Assembly: GCF_903815225.1 (NCBI RefSeq)
Contig: NZ_LR813084.1
Coordinates: 4,134,501 to 4,198,500, forward strand
Source of the DNA: Delftia tsuruhatensis
GTDB lineage: Bacteria; Pseudomonadota; Gammaproteobacteria; Burkholderiales; Burkholderiaceae_C
Direction: 5' to 3'
DNA length: 64,000 nucleotides
Shown: in pieces, positions 1 to 8,271 of the stretch
Layout of the letters: each line of letters starts with the position of its first letter
Position numbering within the stretch: the first letter of the stretch is position 1
The notes under the pieces: generated by a model
Told to the model about the DNA's origin: nothing
The model's input: only the letters and a program-made list of their open reading frames with translations
The model's database searches: none
Translations under genes and position numbers: made by a program

Positions 1-815
1 ATGCCGGGGCCGCCATGCGTCTCGTACTTGTTCGCGCTGGCAATGCCGCGCACCTGGCAGAAATCCTCCTGCGGCAGCCGCGCGATCCAGCCCTGCGCCG
101 TCCAGGCACGGTCAAAGCGCTCCACGCACAGCACCTGCCGCGCGCCAAAGGTCTCGATGCTGCTGTCGGCCACCGCAAAGCCCAGCTCGGCCAGCAGCCG
201 GGCGCACAGCCATTCATTGGCCACTGACTCGCTCAGGTCGTACTGCCAGTGCGGCACCACGCCGATGGGCGGCTTCAGGATATGCGTGGTCGGCGTCGCA
301 CCCAGCGGGCGGCACCACTGGCCATCGTGGCGCAGCACCGCCGTCTTTTCCTGCGCGCCGGCGATGGACAGGCGAAACTCCTGCTCCACCGGCATCGCGC
401 CAAACCCTTCGCCCAGACCGGCCAGATGCGCCTCGATCTGCGCTTCGCTCAAAGGTTCGCAGCGCACCGCGTCGAACCCCTCGGGCACGGCCCCCTCGGG
501 CAGCAGTTGCACGGCGCCCACGCAATCGCGCCCGATGGCCTCCAGCAGAGAAAACGCATCGGCCCCGCGCAGCCCGAAGCGCTGGCGGATACGCCTGCGG
601 ATGCTCTCGCCATCCGGCAGCAGATTGTCGAAATAGTGGGCCACCACCTCCCCCGCCACAGTCAGGTCGCGGGTGAAGGGCATGGACAGGGACAGGGGCC
701 GCGCGTGCGCGCTGTGCGGCCAGGCCGGGTCATAGGAGAAAACATGGCGGCCAGTGCGCGTCACCTCCCAGCGCCCTACCCGCTCGCCATTCATCCAGAC
801 GCCAAGCGCCGCCAT
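1..815 (-). CDS. hipA: HipA-family Ser/Thr kinase toxin, C-terminus beyond window edge
   Basis: Translation from the ATG at 815 gives about 271 residues of a HipA-like kinase. The N-terminal subdomain (MAALGVWMNGERVGRWE) is followed by FDNLLPDGESIRRR near residue 65 and the P-loop-like segment SIAGAQEKTAVLR near residue 150. The catalytic aspartates expected further on lie outside the window. Family members phosphorylate translation factors such as glutamyl-tRNA synthetase and cause growth arrest; that activity is inferred here. The ATG overlaps the stop of the upstream antitoxin by one base (TGATG), so the pair is translationally coupled. It lies on the presumed island beside tRNA-Leu. Family assignment is secure; completeness cannot be judged. 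Confidence 0.9.
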   Translation of the reverse strand, partial: MAALGVWMNGERVGRWEVTRTGRHVFSYDPAWPHSAHARPLSLSMPFTRDLTVAGEVVAHYFDNLLPDGESIRRRIRQRFGLRGADAFSLLEAIGRDCVGAVQLLPEGAVPEGFDAVRCEPLSEAQIEAHLAGLGEGFGAMPVEQEFRLSIAGAQEKTAVLRHDGQWCRPLGATPTTHILKPPIGVVPHWQYDLSESVANEWLCARLLAELGFAVADSSIETFGARQVLCVERFDRAWTAQGWIARLPQEDFCQVRGIASANKYETHGGPG

Positions 816-1222
816 CACCAGCTGCCTTTCGGCTTGCTGGCCTGCCAGCCCGATGGCAGCGCCTGCGGCTTGAAGGCCACGGCACGGTCAGCCGGCCCGG
901 GGACCGGAACCTCCACATCACCGCCACCGGCCGGTGGCCGGCCCGACGCATCCTGCGCGTACCGGGGCGCCGGCTCAGCCACCCGCAGCACGGGAGACGG
1001 CGCATCCCCTCTCGGGCGCACCAGCAGGTCCGCGTCCAGCAGTTGCACGATCTCCATCAACTGGCGCACGCTGATGGCCGCGGGGTCGCGCTCGATCGCC
1101 GCCACGCGCGACTGGGACACGCCCAAACGCTGCGCCAGCTGGACCTGGCTGACGCCAGCCGCCTTGCGCAGCGACTTCAGGTGCAGGCCCAACTGGTCGG
1201 GCAGTTGCAGCAGATGGTCCAT
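815..1222 (-). CDS. hipB: HipB-type XRE antitoxin/repressor
   Basis: A 135-residue protein with an N-terminal helix-turn-helix (LGLHLKSLRKAAGVSQVQLAQRLGVSQSRVAAIE, about residues 10-45) and a Pro/Ala-rich tail of about 60 residues. The tail is longer than in E. coli HipB. I chose the ATG at 1222 because GGAG sits 6 nt upstream; a TTG at 1234 is the only other start. HipB proteins neutralise HipA and repress the operon through inverted repeats, and suitable half-sites lie just upstream at 1268-1298. Its stop overlaps the hipA start. Confidence 0.9.
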   Translation of the reverse strand: MDHLLQLPDQLGLHLKSLRKAAGVSQVQLAQRLGVSQSRVAAIERDPAAISVRQLMEIVQLLDADLLVRPRGDAPSPVLRVAEPAPRYAQDASGRPPAGGGDVEVPVPGPADRAVAFKPQALPSGWQASKPKGSW

Positions 1223-1267
1223 GGCGCGCTCCAATCGGGATCAGGAAAAGCTTCAATCATCTTGAAG

Positions 1268-1306
1268 TGATAAACGCAAATTATCATTCAAAGATAATAA
1301 TGTCAA
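1268..1306 (-). promoter_or_regulatory. hipBA promoter and operator half-sites
   Basis: On the - strand a perfect -35 TTGACA (1306-1301) is followed after 15 bp by GATAAT (1285-1280). The spacing is short. Three GATAA/TTATC half-sites overlap it: TGATAA at 1268-1273, TTATCA at 1281-1286 and GATAAT at 1293-1298, giving two inverted pairs with 7-bp spacers. Known HipB operators pair TATCC with GGATA, so this fits autoregulation by inference. Confidence 0.6.
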
Positions 1307-1357
1307 TATATCACATCAAAGTTGTATTTTCTGCCGCTCACGGCCTGGTGCACCTGC

Positions 1358-2374
1358 CTACAGCCGCGCCGCGATGTCCTCGGCCGACTCGCGGTAGTAG
1401 GTGTTGAACAGTTCGTTGATGTCGACGTGGCCGCTGATGCGCGCCAGCGTCATCACATCCACGCGCTTGCTCAGCCAGGTCAGCGCCGTGGCGCGCAGGT
1501 CGTGAAAGCGCAGGCCTTCGACCATGACGCGGTCACGCAGCTTGCGGTAGAGCGTGTCGCGGCTGGCGTCGCTGATGGTCCAATAGGCATCGCGCCCGGC
1601 GGCCTCGGCGGCGGCATCCAGCACGCGCAGCAGGCGCACGGCACGGCGCGTCAGCGGCACGTGGCGCTCGCCCACCTTGGCCTCCGTCTTGTGGTGCGGC
1701 AGGTGGTAGACCCGGCGCTTGAGATCCACATTGCTGCGGCCCATGCGCAGGATCTCACCGCTGCGCATGGCGGTGTGCAGGGCCACCAGCATGGTCCAGG
1801 CCGTCTGCTCCATGGGCGATGATGGCGCCAGGCGCGGTGAGACATTGGCCGAGCGCAGCATGCGCCGCACCTCGCTCCACTGCCCTGTGCGCCGGCGCGC
1901 ATGGGCCTTGGCCGGCAGCCTGATCTCCGGCCAGGGACTCTTGCCGGCCCATTTCCACTGCTTGACGGCCAGCGTCCAGACAGGACGGAACTGCTGGGCC
2001 TCGCGCAGCACGCTGGCGCCCGAGACCTGCTGCAGCCGCGCATCGCGCCAGCGCGCCAGATCGTCGCCCGTGATCTCGTGGAACACCTTGGCGGCCAGCT
2101 CGGGAAACTCGCGCAGCCAGGCATCGAAGCGCAGATGATCGGCCCGCGCCGTGCTGGCCGTCTTCCTGTCCGTCACCTCGCGCCGGTAGCGCTCCACGGC
2201 CTCGGCCAGCGTGCGCCGCGGAAACTCCCCGCGCGCCCCGGCCAGGATGGCCGCCTCCTCGGCCACGGCCCACCCCTGCGCCTCGGCCTTGGTCGCCCGC
2301 GTGGCGGTGCGCCGGACCCCCGCACGCTCCACTTCGGCCCGCCAGCCGTTCTTCACCTTCCGGAAATAAGCCAT
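1358..2374 (-). CDS. tyrosine recombinase/integrase of a tRNA-Leu island
   Basis: A 338-residue site-specific recombinase. The start at 2374 (MAYFRKVKNGW) follows AGGAGGT closely; an open frame continues upstream but lacks such a signal. The catalytic set is visible: Arg in HTAMRSGEIL, Lys in PHHKTEAK, the H-x-x-R box HDLRATALTWL, the His of ISGHVDI and the tyrosine nucleophile in NTYYRESAED near the C-terminus. The gene sits beside the 3' end of tRNA-Leu (2560), the usual arrangement when the tRNA 3' end is the attachment site. It probably inserted the element that holds hipBA and continues left of the window. No direct-repeat att site could be seen because the other end is absent. Confidence 0.92.
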   Translation of the reverse strand: MAYFRKVKNGWRAEVERAGVRRTATRATKAEAQGWAVAEEAAILAGARGEFPRRTLAEAVERYRREVTDRKTASTARADHLRFDAWLREFPELAAKVFHEITGDDLARWRDARLQQVSGASVLREAQQFRPVWTLAVKQWKWAGKSPWPEIRLPAKAHARRRTGQWSEVRRMLRSANVSPRLAPSSPMEQTAWTMLVALHTAMRSGEILRMGRSNVDLKRRVYHLPHHKTEAKVGERHVPLTRRAVRLLRVLDAAAEAAGRDAYWTISDASRDTLYRKLRDRVMVEGLRFHDLRATALTWLSKRVDVMTLARISGHVDINELFNTYYRESAEDIAARL

Positions 2375-2493
2375 CCCACCTCCTGCTGCCCGCGCGGGAT
2401 CACAAGCGGGATCTGCGCGGGATTGGAATGTGATTTTGCGCTGTTTTGTGCCGGTTTCAACCCGTTCCGATTCGACCCAAGGGCACAGAAAAA

Positions 2494-2523
2494 AAGCCCG
2501 TTTCCTCTGGAGGAAACGGGCTT
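2494..2523 (-). terminator. rho-independent terminator downstream of tRNA-Leu
   Basis: A perfect 12-bp stem (AAGCCCGTTTCC, 2494-2505, with its complement at 2512-2523) closes a 6-nt loop. The A-run at 2489-2495 gives a U-tract on the - strand. It ends tRNA-Leu transcription before the integrase gene. Confidence 0.85.
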
Positions 2524-2559
2524 GTGCAAGGTTCACCGCGATTGAGCGATGTTCGTGCG

Positions 2560-2646
2560 TGGTGCGCGGGGGGGGACTCGAACCCCCACACCATTGCTGG
2601 CGTCAGGACCTAAACCTGGTGCGTCTACCAATTTCGCCACCCGCGC
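2560..2646 (-). tRNA. tRNA-Leu (anticodon UAG)
   Basis: The 87-nt gene includes an encoded CCA. The acceptor stem GCGCGGG pairs with CCCGCGC, the anticodon loop is TTTAGGT (anticodon TAG), there is a long class II variable arm, and the T-arm loop is TTCGAGT with a GGGGG/CCCCC stem. The long variable arm and anticodon identify a leucine tRNA reading CUA-type codons. Its 3' end adjoins an integrase gene and is the likely attB. Confidence 0.96.
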
Positions 2647-2767
2647 TGGTTCTTGGGGGAGCCGCCTGCGCGGCGGCCCCTAGGTCAGGGCGCAGATTCT
2701 AGCCGCAATTGCGGGGGCCCATTGCCATACCCCGGATCGACCGGCGGCCTCTGCTTTTGTCGTCGCA

Positions 2768-5700
2768 TCAAGGTGTGGGCTCGCGGCGCACGCGGAACAC
2801 GGCGGCGTACATGGCCGGCAGCGCCAGCAGCGTCAGCACGGTGGCCACGATCAGCCCGCCCATGATGGCCACGGCCATGGGGCCCCAGAACACGCTGCGC
2901 GACAGCGGGATCATGGCCAGCACGGCAGCGGCGGCCGTCAGCACGATGGGCCGCAGCCGGCGCACGGCCGCTTCGACGATGGCATCCCAGGCCGGCACGC
3001 CGCGCGCGCGGTCGGTCTCGATCTGGTCGATCAGGATCACCGAGTTGCGCTGGATCATGCCCATCAGCGCCACCACGCCCAGCAGCGCCACGAAGCCGAA
3101 GGGCCGGCCCAGCAGCAGCAGCGCCGCCGCCACGCCGGGAATGCCCAGCGGCCCGGTGACGAACACCAGCAGCGAGCGGCTGACGCTGCGCAACTGCAGC
3201 ATCAGCAGCGTGAAGGTGAGGAACAGCATCACGGGCACGCCCGCGACGATGGCGTCCGAGCCCTTGGAGCTTTCCTCCACGGCACCGGCCACGTCGATGC
3301 GGTAGGCCGTGTCGCCCGCAGCGTGCCAGCGCGACTCGATATCGCGCAGTCCGGGCAGCAGCGCATGGGTCAGCGTCGCGCCTTGCAGGCCCTCGCGCAC
3401 ATCGCCCTGCACGGTGATGGCGAACATGCGCTTTTCGCGCCACATCACGCCGGGCTCCCAGACCATCACGGGCTTGGCGATCTGCGTCAGCGGAATCGAC
3501 TTGCCCGAAGCCGTGGGCAGGTAGGCGCTAGCGATATCGGTGATGGCGTCGCGCTCCGAATACGGCGTGCGCAGCACGATGTCGATGAGCTTGTCGCCCT
3601 CGCGGAACTGGCCCACCGTGGAGCCGCTGAGCATGACGCGGGCGGCCTGGGCGATGGCCTGGCTGCTCACGCCCAACGCGCGCGCCTTGTCCTGGTCCAC
3701 CTCCAGTCGCACGGCCTTGACGGACTCGTTCCAGTTGTCGTTGACGCCGCGCATGTCGGCGTTGGCGATCATCGCCTGCTTGACCTCGTCGGCATAGGCG
3801 CGCAGCTTCTGCGGATCGGTGCCGGAGACGCGGAACTGCACCGGATAGGGCACGGGAGGACCGTTGGGCAGCAGCTTGACGCGGCCGCGCACCTCGGGGA
3901 ACTCCTGGGCCAGCAGCGCCGGCAGCGATTTGCGCAGGCGCTCGCGCGTGGGCAGATCCTGGGCGACCAGGATGAACTGCGAGACGTTGTTCTGCGGGAA
4001 CACCTGGTCCAGCGGCAGGTAGAAACGCGGCACGCCCGAGCCCACCCACTCGCTGACCGTGCGCACGCCGTCCAGCTGCATGAAGCGCTCTTCCACGCGG
4101 CGCGTGACGGCCTCGTTGGCAGCCAGCGATGTGCCTTCGGGGAACCAGATGTCCACCAGCACTTCGGGCCGGCTGGAATCCGGGAAGAACTGCTGCTGCA
4201 CGCGCGACATGCCCACCAGGCCCAGCGCGAACACCAGCACCGTGATGGCGATGGTCAGCCAGCGGTGCGTCACGCACCAGTTCACGGCGCGCCGGAAGCG
4301 GTTGTAGAACGGGCTGTCGAAGACTTCATGCTCTGCAGAAGACGCATTGAGGTTGGTCTCCTCGATGGGCACCTCACCCGAGGCCACCTCGGGCGGCAGC
4401 GTGGCCGCGTGCGGCGGGCGCCTGAGCAGCAGCATGCCAAGGTAGGGCACGAAGTACACCGAGGCGAACCAGCTGAGCACCAGCGCAATCACCGTCACCG
4501 CGAAGATGGCGAAGGTGTACTCGCCCGTCATGGACTTGGCCATGCCGATGGGCAGGAAGCCCGCTGCCGTGATCAGCGTGCCGGTCAGCATGGGCTTGGC
4601 CGTGATCTCGTAGGCGAAGGTGGCGGCGCGGTACTTCTCGTAGCCCTCCTCCATCTTGCGTACCATCATCTCCACGGCAATGATGGCGTCGTCCACCAGC
4701 AGGCCCAGCGCGATGATCAGCGAGCCCAGCGACACCTTGTGCAGGCCGATGTTCCAGTACCACATGGCCAGGAAGGTCGCGGCCAGCACCAGCGGGATCG
4801 TGATGGCCACCACCAGGCCCGGGCGCGGATCGATGTACCAGCGCTTCCACAGCGGCTGGTGACCTTCGCGCTTGTGCAGGCCCAGGCTGATGAAGCTCAC
4901 GGCCAGCACCACCACCACGGCCTCGATCAGCACCTGGAGGAACTCGTTGACCGAATCGGCCACGGCCTTGGGCTGGTCCTGCATGTTGGCCAGCTCCACG
5001 CCGGCCGGCAGCGTGCGGGCGATGTCGCCCACGGCGCCGCGCAGGGACTTGCCCAGGCGGATGATGTCTCCGCCCTTGATCATGGACACGCCCAGGGCGA
5101 TGGTCTCGCGCCCCTGGTGGCGCACTTTCACGTTCGCCGGATCGGAGTAGCCACGGCGGATCTCGGCAATGTCACCCAGGCGCAGCTGCGCGCCCGAGGC
5201 GCCGCGTATCGGCATGGCGCGCAGTTCCTCCACCGCCAGGAACTGGCCTGCCACGCGCACCTGCACATCCTCGCGTGGTGTCTGCAGCACGCCCGCGCCT
5301 TCGATGGCGTTTTGCTGGCCCAGCTGGCCCAGCACCTGGTTCATGTCCAGGCCCAGTTGCGACAGGCGGCGCTGGGACAACTCGATGTAGACCTTCTCGT
5401 CCTGCACGCCGAACAGTTCCACCTTCGCCACGTCCGGCACGCGCAGCAGCCGCTGGCGCACATCGTCGGCCATGGTCTTGAGCTCGGCATAGCTGAAGCC
5501 ATCGGCCTGCAATGCGTAGATCACGCCATAGACGTCACCGAACTCGTCATTGAAGAACGGCCCCTGCACGCCCTGCGGCAGGGTGTAGCGCATGTCGCCG
5601 ATCTTCTTGCGCACCGTGTACCACAGCTGCTGGACATCGCCGGGGCGCGAATTGTCCTTGAGCTGGAAGATGATCATCGACTCGCCGGGCTTGGAATAGC

Positions 5701-5983
5701 TGCTGATCTTGTCGGCGTAGGGCACCTCCTGCAGCGTGCGCTCGATCTTGTCGGTGACCTGCTCGGCCATCTGCTGCGCCGTGGCGCCGGGCCAGTTGGT
5801 GCGCACCACCATGGCGCGGAAGGTGAAGGGGGGGTCCTCGTCCTGCCCCAGCTGGAAGTACGAGGCGAAGCCCAGCAACAGCAGCACGACCATGAAGTAG
5901 CGCGTCAGCGCCACATGGTCCAGCGCCCAGCGCGAAAGATTGAAGTGCCCGCCTTGCGGCACCTTGTGCTTGGCCCCGCTCAT
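2768..5983 (-). CDS. RND-family efflux permease (AcrB/TriC-like)
   Basis: A 1071-residue inner-membrane proton-driven exporter of the AcrB/MexB superfamily. It has an N-terminal membrane helix, a large periplasmic loop (DEDPPFTFRAMVVRTNWPGA, then the pore domain), a helix block from about residue 360, a second periplasmic loop and a final helix block. The proton-relay aspartate pair is present in LGLLVDDAIIAVEMM. RNSVILIDQIE replaces the usual KN-A-ILIVEF of the drug-exporting HAE1 group, placing it nearer TriC/MexK-type pumps. The start overlaps the adaptor stop by 4 nt. No outer-membrane channel gene is adjacent, so it probably borrows a TolC/OprM-type partner. The substrate cannot be told from sequence. 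Confidence 0.93.
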   Translation of the reverse strand: MSGAKHKVPQGGHFNLSRWALDHVALTRYFMVVLLLLGFASYFQLGQDEDPPFTFRAMVVRTNWPGATAQQMAEQVTDKIERTLQEVPYADKISSYSKPGESMIIFQLKDNSRPGDVQQLWYTVRKKIGDMRYTLPQGVQGPFFNDEFGDVYGVIYALQADGFSYAELKTMADDVRQRLLRVPDVAKVELFGVQDEKVYIELSQRRLSQLGLDMNQVLGQLGQQNAIEGAGVLQTPREDVQVRVAGQFLAVEELRAMPIRGASGAQLRLGDIAEIRRGYSDPANVKVRHQGRETIALGVSMIKGGDIIRLGKSLRGAVGDIARTLPAGVELANMQDQPKAVADSVNEFLQVLIEAVVVVLAVSFISLGLHKREGHQPLWKRWYIDPRPGLVVAITIPLVLAATFLAMWYWNIGLHKVSLGSLIIALGLLVDDAIIAVEMMVRKMEEGYEKYRAATFAYEITAKPMLTGTLITAAGFLPIGMAKSMTGEYTFAIFAVTVIALVLSWFASVYFVPYLGMLLLRRPPHAATLPPEVASGEVPIEETNLNASSAEHEVFDSPFYNRFRRAVNWCVTHRWLTIAITVLVFALGLVGMSRVQQQFFPDSSRPEVLVDIWFPEGTSLAANEAVTRRVEERFMQLDGVRTVSEWVGSGVPRFYLPLDQVFPQNNVSQFILVAQDLPTRERLRKSLPALLAQEFPEVRGRVKLLPNGPPVPYPVQFRVSGTDPQKLRAYADEVKQAMIANADMRGVNDNWNESVKAVRLEVDQDKARALGVSSQAIAQAARVMLSGSTVGQFREGDKLIDIVLRTPYSERDAITDIASAYLPTASGKSIPLTQIAKPVMVWEPGVMWREKRMFAITVQGDVREGLQGATLTHALLPGLRDIESRWHAAGDTAYRIDVAGAVEESSKGSDAIVAGVPVMLFLTFTLLMLQLRSVSRSLLVFVTGPLGIPGVAAALLLLGRPFGFVALLGVVALMGMIQRNSVILIDQIETDRARGVPAWDAIVEAAVRRLRPIVLTAAAAVLAMIPLSRSVFWGPMAVAIMGGLIVATVLTLLALPAMYAAVFRVRREPTP

Positions 5984-7194
5984 CGGGCCGCTCCGCTGGG
6001 CGCGGCGCCTGCGGCGGCAGGCGCCTGCGCGGGCTGTGCCGGCTGCTGGGTCTTGTCATAGCGGTCCTGGTAGACCGTGACCTTCTGGCCTGGCGTGAGC
6101 ACATGCACGCCGGTGGCCACCACCTGCATGCCTGGCGTCAGGCCGGCGGCGATCACCGCCTCGTTGCCATCGGCCGTGGCAAGCTGCACGGGCTGCAGCT
6201 TCACCGTGCTACTGGCGGCATCGAACACCCACACGGCCGTGCCCTGGCCACCGCCGCCCTCCTGGCGCAGCGCCGTCGTGGGCAGCTTGATGACGGGCTG
6301 GCCCGTGGGCCCCATGCCCTCGGGCAGCGCATGCACCGTGGCACCCAGCGGCGGCACGGCCGCCGCATCCGCCGTGGGCAGGGATACCTTCACCTGGTAG
6401 GTACGTGTGACGGGATCGGCGCTGGCCGCCACCTCGCGCACCTGGCCCTGCAGCGGCTGCATGCCGGCCGACCACGGGCGCACACTCACCTTCTGGCCCA
6501 CGCGGATCTCGCCGCGCTTGTCCTCGGGCACGACGAACACCACGTCGCGCGGGCCATCCTGGGCGATGCGCACCACAGGCGAGCCGGCCGACACCACCTG
6601 GCCCGGCTCGGCGTCTATGCCGGTCACCACGCCCGGCACGTCGGCCAGCAGTTGGGCATAGGCTTCCTGGTTGCTCTGCGATGCGAGCTGCGCCTTGGCC
6701 TGATCCAGCGTGGCCTGGGCGGACTTGAGCGAGGCCTCGCGCCGCTCCAGCTCCGCGCCGCTGATGAAGTTCTGCGCCTTCAGCTGCGAGTAACGCCTTA
6801 CATCTGCAGCCGCCAGATCGCGCTGCGTGGTGGCCGCCGCCACCTGGGCGCGCGCCGCGTCGGCACCCAGGCGGTAGTCGCTGGCATCGAGCCGTGCCAG
6901 CAACTGGCCGGCCTGCACATGCTGGCCCAACTCCACCTCCCGGCGCACGATCTTGCCTGCCACGCGAAAGCCCAGGCGCGACTCTATGCGTGCACGCACT
7001 TCGCCCGCGTACTCCAGCTGCGTGTCCAGCGTTCCCACCCCCACGGTGAGCAGCTTGACGGCGCGTACCGGCTCGGGCGGCGGTTCGGCCTTGGAACAGG
7101 CACCCAACGCCAGCGCAACGGCCAGGCACAGGGGAGCAAGAAGATGATGGCGCGGCAGCGCCGGCGCGGCAAGGGTCGAGGGCATGACAGGCAT
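5980..7194 (-). CDS. RND efflux periplasmic adaptor lipoprotein
   Basis: A 404-residue HlyD/MFP-family membrane-fusion protein. The signal peptide ends in a lipobox (LALGAC), so it is probably lipid-anchored in the inner membrane. It contains a split lipoyl domain (ESRLGFRVAGKIVRREVELGQHV near residue 75), an alpha-hairpin (about residues 110-180) and beta-barrel segments; the last 20 residues are Ala/Pro/Gln-rich. It links the permease to an outer-membrane channel. The ATG at 7194 is used; a second in-frame ATG three codons on is possible. It is first in the operon and lies downstream of a TetR-type palindrome. Confidence 0.92.
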   Translation of the reverse strand: MPVMPSTLAAPALPRHHLLAPLCLAVALALGACSKAEPPPEPVRAVKLLTVGVGTLDTQLEYAGEVRARIESRLGFRVAGKIVRREVELGQHVQAGQLLARLDASDYRLGADAARAQVAAATTQRDLAAADVRRYSQLKAQNFISGAELERREASLKSAQATLDQAKAQLASQSNQEAYAQLLADVPGVVTGIDAEPGQVVSAGSPVVRIAQDGPRDVVFVVPEDKRGEIRVGQKVSVRPWSAGMQPLQGQVREVAASADPVTRTYQVKVSLPTADAAAVPPLGATVHALPEGMGPTGQPVIKLPTTALRQEGGGGQGTAVWVFDAASSTVKLQPVQLATADGNEAVIAAGLTPGMQVVATGVHVLTPGQKVTVYQDRYDKTQQPAQPAQAPAAAGAAPSGAAR

Positions 7195-7276
7195 GTGGGT
7201 CCGGAGGGATGGAGCGGAAAGCGGCGGCGGGCTTGCGGGGGCCGGGCGGCAGGCCCCGGCAGTTGGCTGGCGCCGT

Positions 7277-7298
7277 TTACTGACTGACGGGTTAGTAA
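7277..7298. promoter_or_regulatory. TetR-type operator palindrome upstream of the RND operon
   Basis: TTACTGAC, 6 bp, then GTTAGTAA is a 22-bp palindrome with one mismatch, 83 bp upstream of the adaptor start. TTAC-T-AC/GT-A-GTAA palindromes are typical of TetR-family efflux repressors, but no tetR gene is adjacent. It could also serve the divergent hpnC promoter. Confidence 0.55.
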
Positions 7299-7434
7299 TT
7301 TAGGAGAAGCCCTTGCGCCCGTCAAGTGAAAAGCATGGCCCTCTCCACAGCAACGACAATCGGCGCACCGTGAAGTCCACCCCCCCCACCCTGCCCGCCT
7401 CCCCGCCCCCGTCACGCACTACGAGAACTTTCCC

Positions 7435-8271
7435 GTGGCGTCCTGGCTCTGCCCGCCATGGCTGCGCCCCCCCATCGCGGCCCTGTACCACTTCGCACGC
7501 ACGGCGGATGACCTGGCCGACGAGGGCGACGCCACGCCGCCCCAGCGCCTTGCCGCGCTGGCGGCCTACCGCGCCGACCTGATGGCGCTAGGCACCGAGG
7601 ACGAGGCAGCCATGCTGGCGCGCACGGCCTGGCCCCAGGTCTTTGAGGGCCTGGCACCGCAAGTGCGCGCCCACCAGCTGCCGTTGGCACTGATGGACGA
7701 CCTGCTCAGCGCCTTTGCCCAGGATGTGCGCAAGACGGATGCCGGCACCACCTACGCCGACCGCGCCGCGCTGCTCGACTACTGCCGCCGCTCGGCCAAC
7801 CCCGTGGGCCGGCTGCTGCTGCATCTGTACGGGGTGGACGATGCCGGATCGCTGGCCCGCAGCGACGCCATCTGCACCGCCCTGCAATTGATCAATTTCT
7901 GGCAGGACTTCAGCGTGGACCTGCCGCGCCAGCGCCACTACCTGACAGACGCCGACTGCGCCGCCCACGGCGTGCGGCGTGAAGACCTGCGCGCCCAGCC
8001 CGATGCGCTGACCCCTGCCGTGCGTGCGCTGCTGGCCGAACAATCGGCCTGGGCGCGCGCACTGATGCAGTCCGGCGCCCCGCTGGTGCACCGCCTGCCG
8101 GGCCGCATCGGCTGGGAGCTGCGCCTGGTGGTGCAGGGCGGGCTGCGCATTCTCGACAAGGTCGATGCGCTGCAGGGCGCCAGCCTCTACCGCCGCCCCA
8201 CCGTCGGCAAGGCTGACGGGCCGCTGCTGCTATGGCGTGCCCTGCGCATGGGACAATCCCGGCCCATATGA
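7435..8271 (+). CDS. hpnC: squalene synthase HpnC (hydroxysqualene-forming step)
   Basis: A 278-residue trans-isoprenyl diphosphate synthase fold with both Asp-rich motifs (RTADDLADEG near residue 22 and INFWQDFSVD near residue 155). In the HpnCDE route HpnC converts presqualene diphosphate to hydroxysqualene. The annotated GTG at 7435 is probably internal. The same frame continues upstream as THYENFP, the usual HpnC N-terminus, but has no start codon before a stop at 7327. A GTG at 7370 would join this frame if the C8 run at 7380-7387 were C9, giving an N-terminus beginning MKSTPPHPARLPAP. The gene end overlaps hpnD by 4 nt. Confidence 0.88.
   Translation: MASWLCPPWLRPPIAALYHFARTADDLADEGDATPPQRLAALAAYRADLMALGTEDEAAMLARTAWPQVFEGLAPQVRAHQLPLALMDDLLSAFAQDVRKTDAGTTYADRAALLDYCRRSANPVGRLLLHLYGVDDAGSLARSDAICTALQLINFWQDFSVDLPRQRHYLTDADCAAHGVRREDLRAQPDALTPAVRALLAEQSAWARALMQSGAPLVHRLPGRIGWELRLVVQGGLRILDKVDALQGASLYRRPTVGKADGPLLLWRALRMGQSRPI

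Noticed and set aside
3323..6061. A 912-codon open frame on the + strand opposite the RND genes
   Set aside because: It mirrors the RND permease and adaptor; composition is His/Gln/Arg-rich without motifs, typical of an antisense shadow in GC-rich DNA.
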